A stretch of DNA of 64,000 nucleotides from positions 3,565,818 to 3,629,817 of the forward strand of contig NZ_CP010803.1 of the NCBI RefSeq assembly GCF_000960975.1, given 5' to 3'. Each line of letters starts with the position of its first letter. Positions within the stretch are counted from its first letter, which is position 1. The stretch comes from Martelella endophytica. Lineage in GTDB: Bacteria; Pseudomonadota; Alphaproteobacteria; Rhizobiales; Rhizobiaceae. The notes beneath the pieces are model-generated. The model did not search any database. It worked only from the letters and a program-made list of their open reading frames with translations, and was not told where the DNA came from. This document shows, one piece after another, positions 1 through 6,554 of this stretch. The translations under genes were made by a program, and so were the position numbers.

Positions 1-459
1 GCCCTGGCGGAACTGCCGGAAGGGGCAAGCTCGATCAACGAAGACTATCAGGACTGGCGCGTGGCTTGCGTTTCGGTCGACAACAACGACCGCTGCTCGA
101 TGCTGCATAACCAGGTGGCAAAGGACTCCGGGCAGCGTGTTCTCTCGATCGAGCTGACAGCGCCAACAGCCGACGGGCTTCAGGGTATCGTGCTGATGCC
201 GTTCGGCCTGGCGCTTGCCAACGGCGTTACGCTCAACATCGATACGGCGACCGACGGACCGAAATTCGGCTTCTCGACATGCCTGCCGCAGGGCTGCATC
301 GCGCCGATCCGTTTCGATGCGGCGATGATCGACAAGCTAAAGAATGGCGGCGCGCTGAACATCACCGCGACGGTCGTCGACAGCGGCGAGCCGATCAACA
401 TCACGGCCTCACTGAAAGGCTTCACCGCCGCCTATAACCGACTGAACGCGCTGCGCTAA
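1..459 (+). CDS. Invasion-associated locus B (IalB) family protein, C-terminal part
   Basis: The reading frame is open from base 1, so the start lies outside the window and only about 152 residues are visible. The visible part has the IalB pattern: a DWRVAC segment followed by scattered cysteines (RC near residue 30, a CLPQGC pair near 92-97) and the ending in which a conserved 'L.GF..A' segment closes the domain. IalB proteins are small exported beta-rich proteins of alphaproteobacteria, named from Bartonella, with poorly defined biochemical roles. A second family member lies at 19555-20226, with the same '(F)R(F)...AMI..(L/M)K.GG' segment. A strong terminator follows directly. The family call is firm; the function is not known from sequence. 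Confidence 0.85.
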   Translation, partial: ALAELPEGASSINEDYQDWRVACVSVDNNDRCSMLHNQVAKDSGQRVLSIELTAPTADGLQGIVLMPFGLALANGVTLNIDTATDGPKFGFSTCLPQGCIAPIRFDAAMIDKLKNGGALNITATVVDSGEPINITASLKGFTAAYNRLNALR

Positions 460-480
460 GTCTGGTTCAAGATAGACGAG

Positions 481-519
481 AAGCCGAAGCCGCGATCAGC
501 ATCGCGCTTCGGCTTTTTT
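481..519 (+). terminator. Rho-independent terminator after the IalB gene
   Basis: A 10-bp arm AAGCCGAAGC (481-490) pairs with GCTTCGGCTT (506-515), the stem is extended by CGCGAT/ATCGCG, and a run of T follows. It sits 22 bases after the IalB stop codon. Confidence 0.9.
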
Positions 520-742
520 GTTGCTGCCGGACACTGACACTGTGTGGGCGACAATGCCTGGGCAACAGCTAACACTTTGCCTTATAGGACACGTTTCAGT
601 TCCATAATCTGTCTTATGCAACAATTGCCGTGATGGGATATCGTTGGTTGTTGCCGCGAACGAGTTGCACTTTATGCGAAAAATGATATCGATTAGTAAC
701 ATATAAAAGCGTCACTGGGTTGAAGTCCTACATGGGGGGGAT
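520..742. other. AT-richer intergenic region upstream of the VasI-like gene
   Basis: About 220 bases with visibly more A+T than the flanking coding DNA and no credible coding frame. It presumably holds the promoter of the gene starting at 743. I could not assign a convincing -35/-10 pair. Confidence 0.4.
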
Positions 743-1420
743 ATGAACTTTTACGTCAAACCGCTAGCGCTTTTCACGGTTGCCTTTGCTAGCATCACCA
801 ACGGGGCATTTGCCGCAAATCAGGACCCTGCCGAATGTCATAACCAAGACACTGACCGAGCGCGCCTGATTTGCTATGATCATGTCACAGGCTACGAAGC
901 GTCGGCGGAGCCGGGTGCCCCCATTTCGGGAGATGAACTCGACAAGAACCTCGCGAAGACTGCCGACAAGGTCAAGAAGCTCGGCCTCCAGTGGCGCGTC
1001 AGAGAGACGAAGAGCAAACTCGATGAACGCCATGATGTTTTCCTGACGACATTGAGCTCAAATACGCAGCCGAACCAGATCGGGCAATATGAACACGCCA
1101 GCTTGACTGTACGCTGCATGGAAAACACGACCAGCGTACTTTTCGGCCTGCCCCAATATATCAGCGACAGCCAGACAGTTCGATATCGCCTGGATGACGA
1201 TCCAGTGCGTTCGATCTGGATGGATCCCATGAGAGGAGGAGACGGCGCTGGTGTATGGACGGGTGCAAAGGCAATCCCGTTCATCAAACAAATGCTGGGA
1301 AAGAACGAGTTGATCTTGAGCTTTAAGGCCTACAGCCGAGGACTCGAATTCACCTTTCCAATCTATGGACTAAAAGGTCACATCAATCAGGTCGCCGAAG
1401 CCTGCAAATGGAAGTTATAG
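743..1420 (+). CDS. VasI/TagO-like exported protein (type VI secretion-associated family)
   Basis: A 225-residue protein with an N-terminal signal peptide (hydrophobic residues 7-22, AFA before the likely cleavage at about residue 24). The early CHNQ...RLICYDHV segment, the central 'S.LD...DVFLTT' segment, the 'LTVRCMENTTSVLF' segment and the late 'FIKQML...L.FKAY' segment fit the VasI/TagO family (Pfam VasI). That family is named from type VI secretion loci, but members also occur far from any such locus. No other type VI gene is visible here, so a secretion role is not supported. Start chosen at the ATG behind the G-rich stretch at 733-740. Base composition is lower in GC than the neighbours, which suggests more recent acquisition or relaxed constraint. 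Confidence 0.65.
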   Translation: MNFYVKPLALFTVAFASITNGAFAANQDPAECHNQDTDRARLICYDHVTGYEASAEPGAPISGDELDKNLAKTADKVKKLGLQWRVRETKSKLDERHDVFLTTLSSNTQPNQIGQYEHASLTVRCMENTTSVLFGLPQYISDSQTVRYRLDDDPVRSIWMDPMRGGDGAGVWTGAKAIPFIKQMLGKNELILSFKAYSRGLEFTFPIYGLKGHINQVAEACKWKL

Positions 1421-1552
1421 GCTTTGTCGTTGTATAGAGCCCTCTTAGCCGAGGCGCATGCAACGTAGGCTGTTTTGCGGGCAAGAGCGGCCAATATTCA
1501 ATCATAGGACATTTCCTGCCTGCTTCTGCAGCATTTTCGGTTTTCCCGCCCG

Positions 1553-1580
1553 CCCCGGATATGAACGCAAATTTCCGGGG
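1553..1580 (-). terminator. Possible weak terminator downstream of tgt
   Basis: CCCCGGA (1553-1559) pairs with TCCGGGG (1574-1580), 6 bases beyond the tgt stop on the minus strand. There is no clear U-tract, so this may be only a stem-loop. Confidence 0.35.
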
Positions 1581-1586
1581 CCGGGG

Positions 1587-2720
1587 CTAGAGCGCCGGCA
1601 CGTCACCCCTCGCCCAGCCTTCCTGCGTTTCTGCCATGAAGTCCTCATACCGGCCTTCGGCGATCGCTGCTCGAATACCCTGCATAAGTTGCTGATAATA
1701 ATGAAGATTATTCCAGGTCAACAGCATGCCGGCAAGCGATTCATTGGCACGGACGAGGTGATGCAGATAGGCGCGGGAATAGTCACGCGTTGCCGGGCAG
1801 ATGCTTTCTTCGTCCAGCGGGCGGAGATCCTCCGCATGGCGGGCGTTCCTGAGGTTCACCTTGCCGCGCCGGGTGAAGGCGAGGCCGTGGCGCCCTGCCC
1901 GTGTCGGCATCACGCAGTCGAACATGTCGATGCCGCGGGCGACCGACTTCAGGATGTCGTCCGGCGTGCCGACACCCATCAGATAACGTGGTTTCTGCGT
2001 CGGCAGCTCCGGCAGCGTGATTTCCAGCATGTCAAGCATCACCGCCTGCGGCTCGCCAACCGCGAGACCGCCGACCGCATAGCCCTTCAGGTCCAGATCG
2101 GCGAGACCTCGGGCGGATCGGACCCTGAGATCGGGAATATCACCACCCTGAACGATGCCGAACATCGCCTTGCCGGGCTGATCGCCAAAGGCGACGCGGC
2201 AGCGCTCGGCCCAGGCAAGCGACATTTCCGTCGATTTCTCGATTTCCGGCCGCTCGGCCGGCAGCCGGACGCATTCATCGAGTTGCATCTGGATGTCGGA
2301 GCCCAGAAGCCCCTGAATCTCGATCGAGCGCTCCGGGCTCATATGGTGGACGCTGCCGTCGATGTGCGACTTGAAGGTCACGCCCTTCCTCTCGTCGATC
2401 TCCCGCAGCGCGGCGAGCGACATCACCTGAAAACCGCCGGAATCGGTCAGGATTGGATGCGGCCAGCGGATCAGCGAATGCAGCCCGCCAAGCCGGGCGA
2501 CGCGCTCCGCACCCGGCCGCAGCATCAGGTGATAGGTGTTGCCGAGGATGATATCGGCACCGAGGTCCCTCACCTGATCGAGATACATCGCCTTCACCGT
2601 GCCAGCCGTTCCGACCGGCATGAAGGCCGGCGTACGGATCACGCCGCGCGGCATCGAGATCTCGCCAAGACGGGCATTGCCGTCGGTGTTCTTCAGGGTG
2701 AAGCGGAAGTCTTCGCTCAT
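1587..2720 (-). CDS. tgt: Queuine/preQ1 tRNA-guanine transglycosylase
   Basis: A 377-residue enzyme that swaps guanine 34 of GU(N)-anticodon tRNAs for the queuosine precursor preQ1. Visible hallmarks are [10 protein letters not shown] with the general base D93, the substrate loop GIVQGG (188-193), GGLAVGE (217-223) and the nucleophile D268 in [13 protein letters not shown]. The C-terminal zinc site is unusual: by alignment to the CxCxxC...H ligands of Zymomonas Tgt, this protein has S306, C308, T311 and N337, keeping one of four ligands. The start overlaps the end of queA by four bases (ATGA), indicating translational coupling with the next queuosine enzyme. Identity is very firm; the zinc status is discussed under findings. 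Confidence 0.97.
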   Translation of the reverse strand: MSEDFRFTLKNTDGNARLGEISMPRGVIRTPAFMPVGTAGTVKAMYLDQVRDLGADIILGNTYHLMLRPGAERVARLGGLHSLIRWPHPILTDSGGFQVMSLAALREIDERKGVTFKSHIDGSVHHMSPERSIEIQGLLGSDIQMQLDECVRLPAERPEIEKSTEMSLAWAERCRVAFGDQPGKAMFGIVQGGDIPDLRVRSARGLADLDLKGYAVGGLAVGEPQAVMLDMLEITLPELPTQKPRYLMGVGTPDDILKSVARGIDMFDCVMPTRAGRHGLAFTRRGKVNLRNARHAEDLRPLDEESICPATRDYSRAYLHHLVRANESLAGMLLTWNNLHYYQQLMQGIRAAIAEGRYEDFMAETQEGWARGDVPAL

Positions 2721-3796
2721 GGGTCTTTCCTGAACAGCAGGCTGGAATCGCCGTAGGAGTAAAAACGGTAACCGGTTTCGATGGCGTGGGCATAGGCAGA
2801 ACGCATCGTCTCAAGACCGGAAAAAGCCGAAACCAGCATGAAAAGCGTCGATTTCGGCAGGTGGAAATTGGTCATCAGCATGTCGACGGCGCGGAAGCGA
2901 TAGCCGGGGGTGATGAAGATGCCGGTCTCGCCCTCCCAGGGCTGAATCCCGCCCTCTTCCGCAGCGGCGCTTTCCAGCAGCCTGAGCGATGTCGTGCCCA
3001 CGGAAACGATGCGACCGCCCCGCGCCTTCACCGCGTTCAGCGCCTCTGCCGTTTCCGGCGAGACGATACCGCGCTCGAAATGCATGACGTGGTCATCGGT
3101 ATCATCCGCCTTGACAGGCAGGAACGTGCCGGCGCCGACATGCAGCGTGACGAAGTGCTGCTCGATGCCGACCTCTTCCAGCGCCTTCATCAGCCGTGGG
3201 GTGAAATGCAGGCCGGCCGTGGGCGCGGCCACGGCGCCGTTTTCGCGGGCATAGACGGTCTGGTAATCGTCCCGGTCCTTGCCATCCTCGGCGCGTTTCG
3301 AAGCGATATAGGGCGGCAGCGGCACATGGCCGACCCGCATCAGCGCCTCGTCGAGCGCAGCGCCGCGGGCATTGAAGGTGAGAACGACCTCGCCCCCTTC
3401 CCGCTTTTCCTCGACCGTGGCCTCAAGTGCCGTCTCACCGTCTGGGGACGTGAACCGCAGCATATCGCCGGGCTTGATCCGCTTTCCCGGACGCGCAAAT
3501 GCGTGCCAGATATTGTCGGCCTTCCTCAGATGCAGCGTCGCCGACACCGGCACCTCCTCACCGCCCGCGCGGTGGCGGATGCCTTCGAGCTGGGCCGGGA
3601 TCACCTTGGTATCGTTGAACACCAGCGCATCGCCCGGCCGCAGGAAGGACGGCAGGTCGGTCACGACGTGATCCTCGAGAACACCATCCGCGCGCTCCGG
3701 CCGCACCACTAGCAGCCGCGCGCTATCGCGCGGATTTGCGGGTCGAAGCGCGATGTTTTCATCCGGCAGGTCGAAATCGAAGAGGTCTACACGCAT
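2717..3796 (-). CDS. queA: S-adenosylmethionine:tRNA ribosyltransferase-isomerase
   Basis: A 359-residue QueA of usual length. It transfers and isomerises the ribosyl part of SAM onto 7-aminomethyl-7-deazaguanine in tRNA, giving epoxyqueuosine, the step after Tgt. Recognisable segments are the N-terminal 'FDLPDE.IAL.PA..RD..RLLV', '[14 protein letters not shown]', '[10 protein letters not shown]' near residue 191, 'HVGAGTF.PV' and the late '[17 protein letters not shown]'. Its last codons overlap the tgt start by four bases, so the two form one transcription unit, read away from the cyclophilin pair. Upstream lies a repeat-filled intergenic region. Confidence 0.97.
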   Translation of the reverse strand: MRVDLFDFDLPDENIALRPANPRDSARLLVVRPERADGVLEDHVVTDLPSFLRPGDALVFNDTKVIPAQLEGIRHRAGGEEVPVSATLHLRKADNIWHAFARPGKRIKPGDMLRFTSPDGETALEATVEEKREGGEVVLTFNARGAALDEALMRVGHVPLPPYIASKRAEDGKDRDDYQTVYARENGAVAAPTAGLHFTPRLMKALEEVGIEQHFVTLHVGAGTFLPVKADDTDDHVMHFERGIVSPETAEALNAVKARGGRIVSVGTTSLRLLESAAAEEGGIQPWEGETGIFITPGYRFRAVDMLMTNFHLPKSTLFMLVSAFSGLETMRSAYAHAIETGYRFYSYGDSSLLFRKDP

Positions 3797-3820
3797 TGTA
3801 TCAGGACATTTCTCAAATTC

Positions 3821-3851
3821 GAAAACCCGCCGGCCTTGGCCGGGCGGGTTT
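3821..3851 (-). terminator. Terminator-like hairpin between queA and the cyclophilin genes
   Basis: On the minus strand AAACCCGCC...GGCGGGTTTTC forms a GC-rich stem with a short loop and a T-run. It follows the ppi genes (after the repeat element) and precedes queA, so it would end the cyclophilin transcript. Confidence 0.6.
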
Positions 3852-3856
3852 GAGGC

Positions 3857-3989
3857 GTTTCGATAGCACGGGCGTCATGCTCGGGCTTGACCCGAGCATC
3901 CGATCACATCGGACCCGAGCAGAGTATCAATCAGGTCGTGACGAACCGTGCCTGGATCCTCGGGTCAAGCCCGAGGATCCAGGCACGGT
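3857..3989. repeat. Dispersed palindromic intergenic element, copy 1
   Basis: Two perfect hairpins in tandem. The first is ATGCTCGGG-N5-CCCGAGCAT (3877-3899). The second has 20-bp arms at 3945-3964 and 3970-3989 around the loop TCAAG; its core is ATCCTCGGG-N5-CCCGAGGAT. The same hairpin pair recurs at 44145-44312, and the flank GTTTCGA..CGGGCGTCAT is shared. The organisation resembles the rhizobial intergenic mosaic (RIME-like) repeats. No coding frame is supported. Confidence 0.8.
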
Positions 3990-4013
3990 GATGGAAGGGC
4001 AGGCCCAACCCGA

Positions 4014-4523
4014 TCACGCGTCAGCGGCAACCTTCATCGTGATGATGTGGTCGGGGTCGCGCACCGGCTCGCCCTTCTGGAAGGCGTCAACGGCGTCCAT
4101 GCCCTCGATGACCTGGCCCCAGACCGTATACTGCTTGTCGAGCCACGGGGCGTCGGTGAAGCAGATGAAGAACTGCGAGTTGGCGGAGTTCGGGTTCTGC
4201 GAACGCGCCATCGAGCAGGTGCCGCGCACGTGGCGCACGGTCGAGAACTCGGCCGGAAGGTCGGGCTTGGCCGAGCCGCCGGTACCGGCGCGGGACGGAT
4301 TGAACTTGTCCGAGGTCTTGTCGCCGTGCTGGACATCGCCGCCCTGCGCCATGAAGTCGGCAATCACGCGATGGAAGACGACGCCGTCATAGGCGCCCTC
4401 ACGGGTGAGTTCGCGAATGCGCTCAACGTGCTTCGGAGCGACATTCGGGAATGCCTCGATGACGACCTTCCCCTTGGTCGTTTCCATGATGAAGGTGTTC
4501 TCGGGGTCTTTGATTTCGGCCAT
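4014..4523 (-). CDS. ppiB: Cytoplasmic cyclophilin-type peptidyl-prolyl isomerase
   Basis: A 169-residue cyclophilin with no signal peptide that catalyses proline isomerisation during folding. The catalytic core is seen in FHRVI..FMAQGGD, the loop with RAGTGGS, and NSANSQFFI(C)F. The start was set at the ATG at 4523 because an AGGAGA ribosome-binding site lies seven bases upstream and homologues begin with this MAEIKDPENT segment; a longer frame to 4589 lacks similarity. It lies 68 bases downstream of its periplasmic paralogue ppiA on the same strand and is followed by a repeat element and terminator. Confidence 0.94.
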   Translation of the reverse strand: MAEIKDPENTFIMETTKGKVVIEAFPNVAPKHVERIRELTREGAYDGVVFHRVIADFMAQGGDVQHGDKTSDKFNPSRAGTGGSAKPDLPAEFSTVRHVRGTCSMARSQNPNSANSQFFICFTDAPWLDKQYTVWGQVIEGMDAVDAFQKGEPVRDPDHIITMKVAADA

Positions 4524-4591
4524 TGATCTCTCCTGTGGCGCTGGTCGAAGTCGAGGCGGCAAGCCCGGAAGGGCGCTGCCGCACACCATAA

Positions 4592-5164
4592 TTACTTGCC
4601 GGGTGTGACAGTCAGTATCCGGTCTGGGTCGCTCACCTTGCCGTTCTGCGCGGCATCGCCCTTCTTGATCTTGTCGACGTTATCCATGCCTTCGACGACC
4701 TCGCCGATCACGGTGTACTGGCCGTTCAGAAACGGGCTGTCGTCGAACATGATGAAGAACTGCGAGTTGGCGGAGTTCGGATCCTGGGCCCGGGCCATGC
4801 CGACCACGCCGCGCTTGAACGGCACGTCGGAGAATTCTGCCGGCAGATCGGGCATGTCGGAGCCGCCCATGCCGGCGCGGTCCAGGTTGTAGCCATCCTT
4901 CTCGTCGCCAAACTGAACGTCGCCGGTCTGTGCCATGAAGCCGTCGATCACGCGATGGAAGACGACGTTGTCATAGGCGCCGTCCGCGGCGAGTTCCTTC
5001 ACACGGGCAACATTCTGCGGCGCGACGTCATCGAAAAGCTCGATGACGAACGGACCTTCCGTCGTGTTCACCGTCAGATAGTCGCCACTGTCCTGCGCCA
5101 TGGCGACGCCAGAAAATGTCGAAAGCAGCGTTGCCGCGGCCAGTCCCGCAATCATCTTGCGCAT
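4592..5164 (-). CDS. ppiA: Periplasmic cyclophilin-type peptidyl-prolyl isomerase
   Basis: A 190-residue cyclophilin with a clear signal peptide: basic MRKM, a hydrophobic stretch to about residue 21 and an AMA-Q cleavage site near residue 23. It should therefore assist folding in the periplasm. The cyclophilin motifs FHRVIDGFMAQTGD, RAGMGGS and NSANSQFFIMF are intact. The paralogue at 4014-4523 is about equally conserved in the core, so the pair looks like an old duplication with one cytoplasmic and one exported copy. A good ribosome-binding site (AGGAGAACG) precedes the ATG. Confidence 0.95.
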   Translation of the reverse strand: MRKMIAGLAAATLLSTFSGVAMAQDSGDYLTVNTTEGPFVIELFDDVAPQNVARVKELAADGAYDNVVFHRVIDGFMAQTGDVQFGDEKDGYNLDRAGMGGSDMPDLPAEFSDVPFKRGVVGMARAQDPNSANSQFFIMFDDSPFLNGQYTVIGEVVEGMDNVDKIKKGDAAQNGKVSDPDRILTVTPGK

Positions 5165-5195
5165 ATCGTTCTCCTAAAGATTTCCTCACCTGGGC

Positions 5196-5690
5196 CTATT
5201 GCGAAAACTTCGCCTTCAGCGCCGACGCCACATAATCCGGCACGAAATGACCGACTTCGCCGCCCATGGCCGCGACCTGCCGCACCAATGTGGCCGATAT
5301 CGGACGCGATGCCGGTTTCGCCGGTAAAAACACGGTCTGGATATCCGGCGCCATGTCGCCGTTCATCCCGGCCATCTGCATTTCGTAGTCGAAATCCGTC
5401 GTATCGCGAAGCCCGCGGACGATCAGGCTTGCGCCCTCGTTGCGAGCGGCAGCGACGGCGAGACCGCTGAAGGCGATGACGGCGATGTCCCCTGCCCGCT
5501 CGGGCAGGCTTTCAGCCACGCCGCGCTTCAGGAAATCGGCCCGCTCATCGAAGGAGAATAGCGGCTGCTTGCCGGCATTGACGCCGATGCCGATGACGAG
5601 CGTCTCCGCGACATTCAGTGCCTGCAGCACGATGTCGAGATGCCCGTTGGTCATCGGGTCGAACGAGCCTGTATAAAATGCCTTCGCCAT
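5196..5690 (-). CDS. coaD: Phosphopantetheine adenylyltransferase
   Basis: A 164-residue enzyme that adenylates 4'-phosphopantetheine to dephospho-CoA, the penultimate step of coenzyme A synthesis. The nucleotidyltransferase signature [11 protein letters not shown] (residues 6-16) and the late ISATLVRQ motif (ISSTxxR class) are intact, and '[17 protein letters not shown]' is typical of CoaD. The start was set at the ATG at 5690, matching the usual [12 protein letters not shown] beginning; the longer open frame to 5846 is not conserved. The gene lies 31 bases downstream... of ppiA in map order and is read in the same direction, as in the gyrA-coaD-ppi-queA-tgt order common in this lineage. Confidence 0.96.
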   Translation of the reverse strand: MAKAFYTGSFDPMTNGHLDIVLQALNVAETLVIGIGVNAGKQPLFSFDERADFLKRGVAESLPERAGDIAVIAFSGLAVAAARNEGASLIVRGLRDTTDFDYEMQMAGMNGDMAPDIQTVFLPAKPASRPISATLVRQVAAMGGEVGHFVPDYVASALKAKFSQ

Positions 5691-5766
5691 ATCTGCGCCC
5701 CGTTTCCGGTTTCGGCCTTTTGTCACGGAACGCGCCGTCCCGCAAGCCAGTTCGCGCCGGCAGGCG

Positions 5767-6471
5767 TCAGACCCGCCGGGCGAGCCAGGCGCCCCAGAAC
5801 AGGCTCGCGAAGAAGCGGATCGGCGCGTCGAAACCCGCATCGGCAAGCAGCGTGCTCACCGCTTCCTCGGATTGCGGCGGTTCGGCCCCCTGCATCAGCC
5901 TGCCCATCTTGGCCTCCACCTCGTCCGCCGCAGCGCCATGCATGCGCCAGCGGTTTGCCCACGCGGCCATTAGCAGCGGCTCGGAGGCATAGGTACGATA
6001 GTTTCCGGCAACGACAAGGGGCGAACCCGGTTTCAGTCGCAGCGCGATCTGCGCCAGGATGTCCTGCTTTTCGGCATCGCTTGGCAGGTGATGCAGAACG
6101 CCGATCAAGATTGCCGCGTCAAAATTCGCCTCAGGCGCGAGGTCGGTAACAGACCCGAGCACGGTTTCGACACGCTCTGACAGCGAGGCCTCGGCGATAT
6201 GCGTGCGCGCGAGTTCCAGCATCGGTTCGGAAGGATCGACGGCCAGGAAGCGCCATTGCGGCTCCAGCCGGGCGGCGGTCACGATCTCGCCCGCCGTTCC
6301 GCCGGCGCCGACCACCAGCACCTGCGCCGGACGCCCCTCGCCGATCGCTGCCGCAAGCATGCAGGCCGATAGCTCGTGGCAGGCGTCATAGCCGGCAAGG
6401 CCGATGCGGCTCTGGCGCGCATATTCGCCGGCCCGCGACTGATCGAACTTCGCAGCAGAATCCTGTTTCAC
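5767..6471 (-). CDS. Class I SAM-dependent methyltransferase
   Basis: A 234-residue protein with the Rossmann-type methyltransferase motifs in order: motif [13 protein letters not shown] (residues 51-62), the acidic end of beta-2 FLAVDPSE, motif '[12 protein letters not shown]' and the post-motif '[13 protein letters not shown]'. The target is not visible from sequence. It sits between gyrA and coaD on the same strand, a position usually occupied by no gene, so it may be a lineage-specific insertion. The gyrA terminator precedes it, implying its own promoter or read-through. Confidence 0.8.
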   Translation of the reverse strand: MKQDSAAKFDQSRAGEYARQSRIGLAGYDACHELSACMLAAAIGEGRPAQVLVVGAGGTAGEIVTAARLEPQWRFLAVDPSEPMLELARTHIAEASLSERVETVLGSVTDLAPEANFDAAILIGVLHHLPSDAEKQDILAQIALRLKPGSPLVVAGNYRTYASEPLLMAAWANRWRMHGAAADEVEAKMGRLMQGAEPPQSEEAVSTLLADAGFDAPIRFFASLFWGAWLARRV

Positions 6472-6502
6472 GTCGTCTCCTCCCTGACATGTCTTGATTC
6501 AC

Positions 6503-6531
6503 GCAAAAGCCGGACCACAGGCCCGGCTTTG
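6503..6531 (-). terminator. Rho-independent terminator of gyrA
   Basis: On the minus strand AAAGCCGGGCC-TGT-GGTCCGGCTTTT forms a stable stem ending in T residues, about 25 bases after the gyrA stop codon. Confidence 0.85.
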
Positions 6532-6554
6532 CTTTGTTTCTATCCGATCGAGGA

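Noticed and set aside
743..1420. Evidence for a type VI secretion locus
   Set aside because: Only a VasI/TagO-like protein is present; no other type VI component is in the window.
1458..2756. 432-codon plus-strand frame covering tgt
   Set aside because: Antisense to tgt, no recognisable family, rich in R, H and D.
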